Source: a virus
DNA: 25,953 nucleotides
IMG/VR virus record: IMGVR_UViG_3300042691_018653
Coordinates: 1 to 25,953 of that record
Strand: one strand, 5' to 3'
Shown: piece by piece, positions 13,623 through 21,391 of the stretch
How positions within the stretch are numbered: position 1 is the stretch's first letter
How the letters are laid out: the number at the start of each line of letters is the position of its first letter
Notes under the pieces: generated by a model
Seen by the model: the letters and a program-made list of their open reading frames with translations, nothing else
Told to the model about the DNA's origin: nothing
The model's database searches: none
Program-made: the position numbers and the translations under genes

Positions 13623-14941
13623 GCGACACACTCCGCGGCGACGTGATCGAGGTGGCGTCTGGCCGAGAATGGCGCATGATCGACCTGCGCGGCATGGACT
13701 GGGTGCCGGAGAACCGAACCGTGGCGGGCGTTCGTGTGACGCCTGAGACGGCGCTTCAGTGTTCCGCGTTCCTGGCTTGTGTCAGGGTGATTTCGGAGAG
13801 CGTGGCAAGTCTGCCGCTGCACCTGTACGAGCGCCTTGGAAACGGCGACCGAGCTAAGGCAGAAAGCTCTCCGCTCTACCGCCTGCTGCACCGGCAGCCC
13901 AACTCGTGGCAGACGGCCTTTGAGTTCCGCGAGCAGATGACCGCGCTCTACCTCCTGTACGGGCAATCGTTCGCCGAGGTGATCGGCTCTTCGCGTGTCG
14001 GTGCGGTTGCTGAGATGAAGCCGCTCCACCCGTCCAACATGACCGTCGAGCGTGTCGAGAACGGTGCCCTTCGCTACCGATACCGTGAGCCCGGCGGCAC
14101 AGGCAAGGAAACCGTCTACCGCCAGGACCAGATCTTCCACCTTCGGTTCCTCTCGCTCGACGGCATCAACGGCGTGATGCCCACCACAGTCTGCCGGGAC
14201 GCCATCGCTCTCGCGCGGGCACTCGAGCAACACGGCGGCGCTTTCTTCGGAAACGGCGCCAGACCTGGCGTCGTCCTCGAGAGCGACAACCCGATCCCAA
14301 ACGAAGCGGCCGAACGTCTGCGGGAATCCTGGGAGCGCATGCACCGCGGCGCCGACAGGGCTTTCCGCACGGCTGTCCTCCCGAACGGCGTGAAGGCCAA
14401 GGAGCTCAGCGGAAGCAACGAAGCGGCCCAGTACCTGGAAACGCGGCAGTACCAGGTCATCGAGATCTGCAGGGCGTTTCGCGTTCCGCCGCACATGATC
14501 CAAGACCTGACCCGCAGCACCTACAGCAACATCGAGGTGCAGGGCACTGAGTTCGTTCAGCATTGCCTGCTGCCGCACCTCAAGCGTTGGGAAGCGGCGA
14601 TCTCCCGGGATCTTATCGCCGATGACGACCGCTACTTCGCCGAGCACAACGTCAACGGCCTGCTGCGTGGAGACTCCGCCGCCCAGTCTGCGTTCGTGAC
14701 TGCGATGCTCGACAGGGGCGTGTACGACATCGACGAAGCCAGGGCGTACCTCGGTATGGCTCCGCTGCCGGCAGACGCGGGAAAGCTGCGACTGGTTCCG
14801 CTGAACATGCAGACCGTCGAGAGCGCCGTGGCTGGCCCGCCGCCGCAGCCCCCTGCGGAGCCGGCACCTGCCATCGAGGTCGAGGACTCGCCGGAGGACG
14901 ACGTGGAGGATCAGTCAGAGGTGCCTGCCGATGGTGTATGA
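13619..14941 (+). CDS. Portal protein, HK97 family
   Basis: The portal forms the dodecameric DNA channel at the capsid vertex, docking terminase and later the connectors. The 440-residue product shows HK97-portal features in order: TPETALQCSAFLACVRVISE and ASLPLHLYER near the N-terminus, LYGQSFAEVI, QDQIFHLRFLSLDGINGV, and LEQHGGAFFGNGARPGVVLE. Near residue 290 comes FRVPPHMIQDLTRSTYSNIE with QGTEFVQHCLLPHLKRWE. The C-terminal 50 residues are Pro/Glu/Asp-rich and probably flexible. ATGA overlap with terL on one side; its last 11 bases overlap the protease gene. Confidence 0.96.
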   Translation: MSDTLRGDVIEVASGREWRMIDLRGMDWVPENRTVAGVRVTPETALQCSAFLACVRVISESVASLPLHLYERLGNGDRAKAESSPLYRLLHRQPNSWQTAFEFREQMTALYLLYGQSFAEVIGSSRVGAVAEMKPLHPSNMTVERVENGALRYRYREPGGTGKETVYRQDQIFHLRFLSLDGINGVMPTTVCRDAIALARALEQHGGAFFGNGARPGVVLESDNPIPNEAAERLRESWERMHRGADRAFRTAVLPNGVKAKELSGSNEAAQYLETRQYQVIEICRAFRVPPHMIQDLTRSTYSNIEVQGTEFVQHCLLPHLKRWEAAISRDLIADDDRYFAEHNVNGLLRGDSAAQSAFVTAMLDRGVYDIDEARAYLGMAPLPADAGKLRLVPLNMQTVESAVAGPPPQPPAEPAPAIEVEDSPEDDVEDQSEVPADGV

Positions 14942-15920
14942 GTCGCTTGACTTTACCCCGCCGGAAGGCGTGCGCAACGAAGCCACGCGCGGGCTGGCGT
15001 GGCGGCGTGAGTACGGCCGCGGCGGCACCGAGGTCGGCATCGCCCGAGCCCGCGACCTGAGCAACGGTACGCAGATCTCGCCCGACACCGCGCGGCGAAT
15101 GAAGGCCTATTTCGACCGTCACGAAATCGACAAACAAGGTCAGGGCTGGAGCCCAGGCGAAGACGGTTTCCCCAGCAATGGCCGAATTGCTTGGGCCCTA
15201 TGGGGCGGCGATCCGGGGCGCTCGTGGGCCGAGAAACTGGTGCGACAGATGAACGCTGAAGACGAGAACAGGAGCCATCCCATGAGCGACATCGAACGCC
15301 GTGACTTCGAGTTCGAGGCGGCCGACGACCTGGTCGTCGAGACCCGCGCCGATGGCCGAGCGGCCATCGTTGGGTACGCCGCGGTCTACAACCGCCTGTC
15401 GCTCGATCTGGGCGGCTTTCGGGAGATGATCCTGCCGGGAGCCTTCGACAAGGTGCTCGGGCGGGAGCGGGGCCGCCAGGACGTGGTGGCGCTGTTCAAC
15501 CACAACTCCGACATCGTCCTCGGTCGCACCTCGAGCGGCACGCTCGAGCTGTCGAGCGACGACAAGGGCCTTCGCTACGTGGTGACGCCGCCAGCCAGCA
15601 GGGCCGACGTGCTCGAGCTGATCCAGCGGCGCGACGTAAAGGGCTCGTCGTTCGCCTTCACCGTGGACGCGAAGGGCGAGGCGTTCGTGCCCGACGAAAA
15701 GGGCAATGCCATCCGCCACATCCGCGAGGTGTCCGGCCTCTACGACGTTGGGCCGGTCCTGGTGCCTGCGTATCCGGCCTCCACGGCCAGCGTCGCCATG
15801 CGTTCGTACGAGGTGTGGCTGGCATCGCGTCAGTCGCCCACGCCTGTGCCGACACGTTCCATGGCGCCTTACGCTGCAATCGCAGCCGCCCTCCGTCTTC
15901 GGAGCCAGATGCGTGGCTGA
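14931..15920 (+). CDS. Prohead protease with extra N-terminal domain
   Basis: HK97-type prohead protease matures the capsid by removing the scaffold part of the capsid protein. Two parts are visible in 329 residues. Residues 1-115 form a separate domain (EVGIARARDLSNGTQISPDT, RRMKAYFDRHE, WALWGGDPGRSWAEKLV) seen, from memory, in phage head proteins. From about 118 onward is the S78-like protease: VGYAAVYN, GGFREMILPGAF, His191 in LFNHNSDIVLGR and Ser240 in KGSSFAFTV. An in-frame ATG at 15282 (MSDIERRDF) is preceded by AGGAG 7 bases upstream, so a short protease-only product of 212 residues is likely made as well. Starts at ATG 14931 within the portal tail. The fusion is unusual. Confidence 0.92.
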   Translation: MVYESLDFTPPEGVRNEATRGLAWRREYGRGGTEVGIARARDLSNGTQISPDTARRMKAYFDRHEIDKQGQGWSPGEDGFPSNGRIAWALWGGDPGRSWAEKLVRQMNAEDENRSHPMSDIERRDFEFEAADDLVVETRADGRAAIVGYAAVYNRLSLDLGGFREMILPGAFDKVLGRERGRQDVVALFNHNSDIVLGRTSSGTLELSSDDKGLRYVVTPPASRADVLELIQRRDVKGSSFAFTVDAKGEAFVPDEKGNAIRHIREVSGLYDVGPVLVPAYPASTASVAMRSYEVWLASRQSPTPVPTRSMAPYAAIAAALRLRSQMRG

Positions 15921-16092
15921 CCGGCCCCGGTGCCAATGCGGCGAGACGATGCGGACACGCTCCAGCCGCGCGTGCGGCGCGGAGCAACTCCGCTACGTGC
16001 GCTGCCCTAGGTGCGGTGCCAGGGGCCGCGTCGTTGTTCGCACAACACATTCGGCCCTCCGTTTCTTCAAGGCTCCGGGAGGGCGGTCCTAG
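15913..16092 (+). CDS. Small zinc-finger protein, Ogr/Delta-like
   Basis: A 59-residue basic protein overlooked by ATG-based calling: the GTG at 15913 has GGAG 8 bases upstream and overlaps the protease stop by 8 bases. It has Cys7, Cys9, Cys21, Cys31 and Cys34, a pattern able to bind one zinc. The run TMRTRSSRA..., RYVRCPRCG and LRFFKAPGG resembles P2 Ogr/P4 Delta late-gene activators (HARTSR, RY..C...C, RYIVKPG). The resemblance is by eye, and the first pair is CxC rather than CxxC. An activator of late transcription or a small DNA/RNA-binding factor is inferred. Confidence 0.68.
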   Translation: MADRPRCQCGETMRTRSSRACGAEQLRYVRCPRCGARGRVVVRTTHSALRFFKAPGGRS

Positions 16093-16143
16093 TCTGCGTC
16101 CATCGCACCGCGGCACGCCGCCGCTCGCACCGGAGACGCAGAC
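16092..16143 (+). promoter_or_regulatory. Inverted repeat sequestering the capsid gene ribosome-binding site
   Basis: GTCTGCGTC (16092-16100) is the exact reverse complement of GACGCAGAC (16135-16143). The 3' arm is contiguous with the GGAGA ribosome-binding site (16132-16136) and ends 1 base before the capsid ATG (16145). Between the arms a smaller GCGG/CCGC hairpin fits (16110-16121). The 5' arm begins at the last base of the zinc-finger stop codon, so translation of that gene would open or close the structure. Confidence 0.5.
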
Positions 16144-16144
16144 C

Positions 16145-17446
16145 ATGGACGTCATCAAGCAGCTCACCGACGAGGGCGCCGAGATCGCCAACCGGATGGA
16201 CGCCGTTCGGGCCATGGAGTGCCAGGACGCCGACGCCATCGCCGCCCGTGACCTCGAGCTCGAGGCTCTTTCCCGCCGTGCGGACGAGACGACCAAGAAG
16301 CTCGCCTTCGAGCACGCGGTCGCCGAGAAGGCCAAGAGCCTGCGGTCGGTCGTGGATCGCTGCACCCCTGCGGTCGAGCCGGCCAAGGCCGAGCGTGCCC
16401 GCATCGAGCCCGTCGCCTACCGCGGCAAGCTGCGTGCGTACAAGGATCCGAAGGACGCCTTCACCGTCGGGCAGTGGCTCAAGGCCCAGTACGGCAACGA
16501 CGCCGACGCACGCCTGTGGTGCGCCGACCACGGCGTCGAGGTGCGGACCATGGGCGAGGCGACCAACTCGGCCGGCGGTGCGCTCGTCCCCGACGTGATG
16601 GTCGCCAACCTCATCCGGCTGGTGGACGTGTACTCGGTGTGGGCCAGCTCCATGCAGCAGGTGCCCATGGCGAGCGACGCCGTGCTGTTCCCGAAGCGGG
16701 TCTCCGGCGTCACGGCCAACTGGACCGGCGAAAACGCCGAGATCAGCACGAGCGACCCGGCGGTGAACCAGGTGCAGCTGGTCGCGTCCAAGCTGACGGT
16801 CGGCACCAAGGTCTCCAACGAGGTGCTCGCCGATTCGGCCATCTCCCTCGGCGATTTCATCACCGAGGAGTTCGCCACGGCGATCTCCGGCAAGCTCGAG
16901 GCCGCGGCTGTCGCCGGCGACGGCACCAGCACCTACGGCGGAGTCTACGGACTCAAGAACAAGATCGGTTCCGCGTCGGTCCACACTACCGGATCCGGCC
17001 GCGACACGTGGGAGGAGCTGGTGGCCGCGGACTTCCTCGGCGCGCTCGGCAAGCTCCCTCGGTACGCCCTGAACGGTGCCCGCTGGTACATCTCGAGCGT
17101 CGGCTTCGCCCTGGCGATGCAGCGGCTCGACATGGCCGCCGGCGGCCGCGTCTCCGTCGAGGGGGGCACGGGCCTGCAGTTCGCCGGATTCCCGGTCGAG
17201 ATCACCGACCAGACCCACGCCACGGACACCGACTTCACCAACGAGATCATCGCCTACTTCGGTCGGCCGGATCTCGCGGGCATGTTCGGCCTGCGGTCGC
17301 AGTTCGCCACCCGGGTCAGCACCGAGCGCTACGTCGAGTTCGACCAGACGCTCTTCACGGGCGTGGCCCGCGGCACCATGGTCTGGCACTCGGTCGGCGA
17401 CTCTTCGGTCGCCGGTCCCATCGTGGCGATCAAGGGCAACTCCTGA
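16145..17446 (+). CDS. Major capsid protein, HK97 fold
   Basis: The principal shell subunit. The ATG at 16145 gives 433 residues. Residues about 1-80 are a charged helical scaffold or delta domain (AEIANRMDAVRAMECQDADA, ARDLELEALSRRADETTKKL) that the prohead protease is expected to remove. The remainder is the HK97 gp5-like fold: GGALVPDVMVANLIRLVD, WTGENAEISTSDPAV, VQLVASKLTVGTKVSNEVL, FITEEFATAISGKLEAAAVA, FPVEITDQTH and VEFDQTLFTGVARGTMVW. No promoter is obvious; the upstream hairpin suggests translational control. The mature N-terminus is not evident. Confidence 0.95.
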   Translation: MDVIKQLTDEGAEIANRMDAVRAMECQDADAIAARDLELEALSRRADETTKKLAFEHAVAEKAKSLRSVVDRCTPAVEPAKAERARIEPVAYRGKLRAYKDPKDAFTVGQWLKAQYGNDADARLWCADHGVEVRTMGEATNSAGGALVPDVMVANLIRLVDVYSVWASSMQQVPMASDAVLFPKRVSGVTANWTGENAEISTSDPAVNQVQLVASKLTVGTKVSNEVLADSAISLGDFITEEFATAISGKLEAAAVAGDGTSTYGGVYGLKNKIGSASVHTTGSGRDTWEELVAADFLGALGKLPRYALNGARWYISSVGFALAMQRLDMAAGGRVSVEGGTGLQFAGFPVEITDQTHATDTDFTNEIIAYFGRPDLAGMFGLRSQFATRVSTERYVEFDQTLFTGVARGTMVWHSVGDSSVAGPIVAIKGNS

Positions 17447-17498
17447 TCGGCTGTCGGCGTCCTTCTCTCAATCCTGACCTGGCCCTGGAGACCGTCCC

Positions 17499-17939
17499 AT
17501 GAACCGCCTCGAGAACACGAAGACGCTGGCGAGCCTGTCGGACGACATCACGTCTTCTGCCACGCACTCGCACGAGATCGACACCCTCGGCTTCAAGCAC
17601 GCGTCCATCGACGTGGCGTTCGAAAAGGTGGCCGCCGCCGGCACCAACTCGGCCGTCGCGCTGGTGTGCAAGCTCCAGCACGGCGACAGCACCTCGAGCT
17701 ACAGCGACGTGTCTGGGTTCGTCGGTGGCACGAGCTTCACGATCCCGACCCCTGCGAACACCTCGAGCGACACCGTCGTGCGGTTCGACGTCGATCTGCG
17801 TGGCAAGAAGCGCTACCTGAAGGTCGTGGCCACCGGCCAAGCGACCGGCTCGGTCTACTCGGTCGCCCGCCTCGGGAAGCCTGAGGACGGCCCGGACACG
17901 GCCAGCGAGAAGGGTGCCTCGGTCGCGGTGGCCGGCTGA
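17499..17939 (+). CDS. Probable head decoration/capsid-associated protein
   Basis: A 146-residue protein 52 bases after the capsid gene, with GGAG about 8 bases before its ATG. It is strand-rich and ordered: DTLGFKHASIDVAFEKVAA, SAVALVCKLQHGDSTSSYS and RFDVDLRGKKRYLKVVATGQ. The pattern TLG...A.IDVAF... looks like a family of small virion proteins placed directly after the major capsid gene in many tailed phages. A capsid-decoration or completion role is inferred from order. A strong hairpin terminator follows its stop, which fits a highly expressed capsid module. Confidence 0.78.
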   Translation: MNRLENTKTLASLSDDITSSATHSHEIDTLGFKHASIDVAFEKVAAAGTNSAVALVCKLQHGDSTSSYSDVSGFVGGTSFTIPTPANTSSDTVVRFDVDLRGKKRYLKVVATGQATGSVYSVARLGKPEDGPDTASEKGASVAVAG

Positions 17940-17970
17940 CGGCTTGACGCGTCCGACAATCTCAACGCCC

Positions 17971-18010
17971 AAGCGGGCGGCGGGTGGCCCCCGTCGCCCG
18001 TTTCGCGTTT
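17971..18010 (+). terminator. Rho-independent terminator-like hairpin after capsid module
   Basis: CGGGCGGCGGG (17974-17984) pairs with CCCGTCGCCCG (17990-18000) with one G-T pair and a TGGCC loop. The stem extends through AAG/TTT to about 14 bp, and a T-rich run TTTCGCGTTT (18001-18010) follows. This is the strongest terminator-like structure in the window, placed after the capsid and decoration genes. Confidence 0.75.
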
Positions 18011-18022
18011 CCGGGAGGCACG

Positions 18023-18754
18023 ATGCTGATCAAGGTCGGCGACACCACGGTGGAGATCCGTGTGCACGCCGTGCTGTCCATGCCGCGGCTGTCGTTCACG
18101 TCCAACCACTTCGGCTGGTGGAAGGCTTTGATGCCTCTCGGCATCGAGCCGACGATGGGCACCGGTGCCTTCTGGGATCAGGTGAATAGCCGCATCTTCG
18201 AAGGAGTGATGGACTCCAACGAGTACATCCTGACGCTGGACTACGACAGTTTCATTCTCAAGGAGGACATCGAGCACCTTTTCTCGCTGGCGCTGACATT
18301 CGGGTGCGACGCGCTCGCGCCGATCCAGACTAAGCGAGAAGACGGACGCCCGATGTTCACCATGCTGGGGACGCTCGATGATCCTCCGGCGGACGGCACC
18401 AACCACGTGCCGAGGGAGTGGTTTGCGGAGCCGGTCCAGGAGGTGGATGCCGCGCATTTCGGCTGCACAATCATCAGCACGAGGGCGCTGCGTCGTGCGA
18501 TCAAGCCTTGGTTCTGGTCTCAGCCGGACCCTCAGGGAGGGTGGAACGAAGGTCGCGTCGATCCCGACATCTGGTTCTGGAAGCAGTGGAAGAAGAGCGG
18601 GAACCGGTGCTTCGTCACCCCGCGTGTCGTGATCGGCCACGGCGAGTACGTGATCACTTGGCCTGGCCGTGAGCTCGCCAACCCCGTCTATCAGTACGCC
18701 ACCGAGTTCAACGCCCAAGGCAAGAAGCCTGAGAGCATCTGGAGGGCAGGCTGA
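18023..18754 (+). CDS. Predicted GT-A glycosyltransferase inserted in the structural operon
   Basis: A 243-residue protein. The ATG at 18023 has GGGAGG about 5 bases upstream; the longer frame from 17984 would run into the terminator stem. N-terminal strands (VHAVLSMPRLSFTSNHFGWW) and the EYILTLDYDSFI segment, with DxD at Asp73/Asp75, indicate a GT-A glycosyltransferase. Later DAAHFGCTIISTRALRRA and DIWFWKQWKKSGNRCFVTPR fit the acceptor half of such enzymes. It is unrelated in detail to the pair at 1486-2972. It is located between capsid and connector genes, just after a terminator, which is unusual. Donor and acceptor unknown; virion glycosylation is a hypothesis. Confidence 0.8.
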   Translation: MLIKVGDTTVEIRVHAVLSMPRLSFTSNHFGWWKALMPLGIEPTMGTGAFWDQVNSRIFEGVMDSNEYILTLDYDSFILKEDIEHLFSLALTFGCDALAPIQTKREDGRPMFTMLGTLDDPPADGTNHVPREWFAEPVQEVDAAHFGCTIISTRALRRAIKPWFWSQPDPQGGWNEGRVDPDIWFWKQWKKSGNRCFVTPRVVIGHGEYVITWPGRELANPVYQYATEFNAQGKKPESIWRAG

Positions 18755-18960
18755 TGCCGCAGGCAGTCAAGATCACGCGAGGCTTCGGACGCTACGTCAA
18801 AGGCCAGATCGTCACCATTGGCGGGGGCGTGGCCGACGTGTGGATCCGCATGGGGCGGGCAGTCCCGGTGCCTGCCGCCATGCCGCAAATCGAGACTGCC
18901 TCGCTCGAGCCAGCTGTCGAGCGTGCCGACCGCACTCCACGCAGGAGAAAAGGCCGATGA
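18754..18960 (+). CDS. Small hypothetical protein before the connector gene
   Basis: A 68-residue protein whose ATG overlaps the glycosyltransferase stop by one base, with GGAGG 8 bases upstream. The N-terminal half is strand-rich (VKITRGFGRYVKGQIVTIGG), looking like a small barrel domain seen in phage head-tail region proteins; the C-terminus is basic (RRRKGR). ATGA overlap with the following connector. It could be a head-tail accessory factor; no function is established. Confidence 0.65.
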   Translation: MPQAVKITRGFGRYVKGQIVTIGGGVADVWIRMGRAVPVPAAMPQIETASLEPAVERADRTPRRRKGR

Positions 18961-19553
18961 AGTACCGCAGCCTTACACGCACGAGCGGACCGGAGGTCGA
19001 GCCGGTGAGTGTTGCCGACGCGAAGCTGCACCTGCGCGTGGACAGCGAAACCGACGACACCTACATCGCCGGCCTTATTTCCGCGGCGCGTGAGTGGTGT
19101 GAGGTCTACACCGACCGCACGTTCATCCACACCCAGTACGCCATGACGCTCGACACATTCCCCTGGGAAATCGAGTTGCCGCGTCCCCCGGTCGCGGTGG
19201 CATCTGGCAACACGGCCACGTCTGTCACCTACGCCCAGGAGGGCGGCGGCACCGGCACGCTGGCGACGAGCGAATACCGCGTGGATCGCACGGCCACGCC
19301 TGGCGTCATCCGCACTGTCTACGCCGGCACGTGGCCTAGCCATCTGCTGGACCGCAACAGCGTCACGGTCACGTGGTGGGCCGGTTACGGCGAGGACGGC
19401 ACGAAGGTTCCGAAGGTCGTGAAGTCCGCGATCCTCATGCTGGTCGGCTTTTGGTACGAACGGCGTATGGCCGCCGACCAAGCCGCAGCCACGGAAGTGC
19501 CGTTTGGCGTCCGCGCCCTACTCGACAGCATCAAGTGGGGCTCATACCGATGA
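18957..19553 (+). CDS. Head-tail connector, phiE125 gp8 / HK97 gp6-like
   Basis: This 198-residue protein matches the head-completion connector family that docks beneath the portal. It opens with MKYRSLTRTSGPEVEPVSVA, the typical PVSLAEAK.HLRVD signature (DAKLHLRVDSETDDTYIAGL, AAREWCEVYTDR). A strand-rich middle domain (PFPWE-like, VAVASGNTATSVTY) follows, then the helical VKSAILMLVGFWYERRMA and a VPFGVRALLDSIKWG tail found in phiE125 gp8-type proteins. The ATG at 18957 gives an ATGA overlap; the longer frame upstream is in another gene. Confidence 0.92.
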   Translation: MKYRSLTRTSGPEVEPVSVADAKLHLRVDSETDDTYIAGLISAAREWCEVYTDRTFIHTQYAMTLDTFPWEIELPRPPVAVASGNTATSVTYAQEGGGTGTLATSEYRVDRTATPGVIRTVYAGTWPSHLLDRNSVTVTWWAGYGEDGTKVPKVVKSAILMLVGFWYERRMAADQAAATEVPFGVRALLDSIKWGSYR

Positions 19554-19873
19554 TGGATCCCGGAGCGCTCCGAGAGCGGGTGACAGTGCAGGTGGCCAGC
19601 GGTGCCACCAATGCACTCGGCGAGACGGTGCTGACGTGGTCGAACAGCTCGGCTGTGTGGGCAAGCGTCGAGGGCGTCAGCGTCCGCGAGGCCCTGGTCG
19701 CCGGCCAGCAGGAGGTGAACATCACGCATCGCGTGCGGCTCCGCTACCTCCCCGGGCTCACGCAGTCGCATCGATTCGCATGGCGCGGGCGCACCCTCGA
19801 AATCGTGTCCCTGCTCGAGCGCTCAAACCGGTCTGAGCACGAGGCCATCTGCCAGGAGTCACGCAGTGAGTAG
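19550..19873 (+). CDS. Head-tail adaptor (SPP1 gp16-like)
   Basis: A 107-residue joining protein that seals the connector and receives the tail. The product begins MMDPGALRERVTVQV and contains WASVEGVSVREALVAGQQE, the characteristic W..v....g.E...a.q......h.v..RY segment of the head-tail joining family (Phage_H_T_join), followed by RYLPGLTQSHRFAWRGRTLE and IVSLLER. Either of two tandem ATGs (19550, 19553) may be used. Overlaps upstream by 4 bases and downstream by 8. Confidence 0.9.
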   Translation: MMDPGALRERVTVQVASGATNALGETVLTWSNSSAVWASVEGVSVREALVAGQQEVNITHRVRLRYLPGLTQSHRFAWRGRTLEIVSLLERSNRSEHEAICQESRSE

Positions 19874-20570
19874 GGGTCCGGCCATGAAAGTCGCGTTCCC
19901 CGAGCTCGACAACCTGAAGCGGGCGTTCACCAACTTCAGGCCGAGTCTTGCCAGGAAGCACCTCGGTGCAGCTATCAGGCGTAGCCTCAAGCCGGGCCTG
20001 TCAGCGCTGAGAAGCACGACGCCTCGTGGGCCCACTGGCAACCTGCGCCGTGCCATCGCGTCCAAGGTGAAGACCTACAAGGGCGGCAACGCCGTCGGTC
20101 TCGTCGGGTTCACGGCGGCTGGCAGCGGTCGAGTGAAGGCCACTGCAGGCACGGTCAAGAAGGGGAAGGATCGTGCCTTCCACATGGGCTTCCTCGAGTT
20201 CGGCACGCGTGACCGTCGCACGAAAGGCCCCATCGCGTCTTCGTTCAAAAGGCTGGGCCCTTTCGTGATTCGTCCTGTGGCAAAGCGCGGGCAGTTCAAG
20301 GGCGTCGCCCGGGTGGTGACCAGCCCTGCATTCCCGAAGGCGTTTTTCAAGCGCGCGCCACGCGGGCAGACCGTCTATTTGTCGAGCATGCCCATTGGCG
20401 GCTCCACGGGACAGCCCCCCGTCCGCACGGCTTTCCAGAGGGCGTTGCCCGAGATGCGGGCGCTCCTGCCTATCGAGATGACCAAGAGCGTGAACGCCGC
20501 CCTGCGCGACTTGGCAGATAGGTTCCAACGCAAGCCCGACGGCCGCGGCCTACCTATCACGCCGTTCTGA
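19866..20570 (+). CDS. HK97 gp10-like tail/neck protein
   Basis: A 234-residue basic protein. It has the gp10 family layout: an N-terminal basic helical stretch (LKRAFTNFRPSLARKHLGAA), the signature RSTTPRGPTGNLRRAI, GFLEFGTRDRRTKG, and a final PVRTAFQRALPEMRALLP in place of the usual P-F-L-R-PA. It is longer than the usual 130-150 residues because of an insert around 120-185 (KRGQFKGVARVVTSPAFPKA; YLSSMPIGGSTGQPP). GTG 19866 has AGGAG 8 bases upstream; ATG 19884 is the alternative. Role in tail completion is inferred from family. Confidence 0.85.
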   Translation: MSRGPAMKVAFPELDNLKRAFTNFRPSLARKHLGAAIRRSLKPGLSALRSTTPRGPTGNLRRAIASKVKTYKGGNAVGLVGFTAAGSGRVKATAGTVKKGKDRAFHMGFLEFGTRDRRTKGPIASSFKRLGPFVIRPVAKRGQFKGVARVVTSPAFPKAFFKRAPRGQTVYLSSMPIGGSTGQPPVRTAFQRALPEMRALLPIEMTKSVNAALRDLADRFQRKPDGRGLPITPF

Positions 20571-20580
20571 GGATCCGACG

Positions 20581-20997
20581 ATGGCACTCAAAAGCCCCGA
20601 GTCTGTCCTGCGTGCGGCCTTGATCGCAGACGCCACCGTGTCGGGGCTCGTCGGCAGCCGCATTTATCCGCTGATCGGGCCGAAGGGCTCCACGTTGCCG
20701 CTGGTGCTCTGGCGCCGTACTGCCATCCGCCGGGAACAGACCCTGGCCGCACCGATGGGGGTGCCCACGGTGGTGCTCGAGTACCAGGTGCTGGCGGAGA
20801 CCTATGAGGCCGCCAGGACGGCCGCCGACGCTATCAGAGGCGTTCTGGATGGGTATACAGGCACGGCCGACAATACGACTGTCAGGCAGACCAGCCTGGA
20901 AGACGAGGCGGACGACCTAGTCAGCCTCAACGGAGCAGAGCTCCCCGATACGTATTCGGTCCGACAAACCTACGAAGTGCTCTGGCAGGAGGCATGA
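20581..20997 (+). CDS. Tail completion protein, DUF3168-like
   Basis: A 138-residue protein with the order and layout of SPP1 gp17-like tail completion proteins: an N-terminal LRAALIADATVSGLVGSRIY, LPLVLWRRTAIR, then VLEYQVLAETYEAARTAADA and IRGVLDGYTG, ending SVRQTYEVLWQEA. The R.Y.....p...PlV.......... and A..IR..LDG pattern is the DUF3168 signature. ATG 20581 follows GAGG. It caps the tail tube at the head side. Confidence 0.9.
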   Translation: MALKSPESVLRAALIADATVSGLVGSRIYPLIGPKGSTLPLVLWRRTAIRREQTLAAPMGVPTVVLEYQVLAETYEAARTAADAIRGVLDGYTGTADNTTVRQTSLEDEADDLVSLNGAELPDTYSVRQTYEVLWQEA

Positions 20998-21000
20998 CGG

Positions 21001-21390
21001 ATGGCCGACACCCCCCATGATGGCAGCGGCACGACGCTCAGCTTTCCCAACACGGCAGCGTCCAACGCCTACGTCGTCACGAACATCGTCTACAACCTCA
21101 CCGACCCCGGTGCAGACGACACCATCGACATTTCGCACCTCGGCCTGACGACCGGTGCCGAAGTGCTCTCGCAGTCGCGGCCCCTCTCTGGATCGGCGAC
21201 CGATACCGGCCGTGAGATCTCCTTCGACTTCATCGGCAAGACGCCGCTCAAGGACAAGACGACCGGCACTCTGACCATCACGGGTGGCCTGGCCATCGCC
21301 GCGGCGGGTACGGTGCGCTCCTCGAGCATCACCCTGGCCACGAACGACGTGACCAAGGGTTCGGCCACGATCCGTATCGCCCGGGTCTGA
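21001..21390 (+). CDS. Tail tube protein-like
   Basis: A 129-residue Thr/Ser-rich beta protein located where siphoviruses encode the major tail protein, between DUF3168 and the tail chaperones. Visible strands include GTTLSFPNTAASNAYVVTNI, DDTIDISHLGLTTGAEVLS, REISFDFIGKTPLKDKTTG and LTITGGLAIAAAGTV. Small tail tube proteins of this length (single domain) are known. Assignment rests on order and composition. Confidence 0.75.
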   Translation: MADTPHDGSGTTLSFPNTAASNAYVVTNIVYNLTDPGADDTIDISHLGLTTGAEVLSQSRPLSGSATDTGREISFDFIGKTPLKDKTTGTLTITGGLAIAAAGTVRSSSITLATNDVTKGSATIRIARV

Positions 21391-21391
21391 T

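Noticed and set aside
13481-14647. 388-residue minus-strand open frame
   Set aside because: It is the antisense of the portal and terL ends, which have unambiguous family motifs; no ribosome site or domain supports the shadow.
16067-17389. 440-residue minus-strand frame and 342-residue alternative + frame over the capsid gene
   Set aside because: Both overlap the major capsid protein, are low-complexity Arg/Gly/His-rich, and arise from the codon bias of GC-rich DNA.
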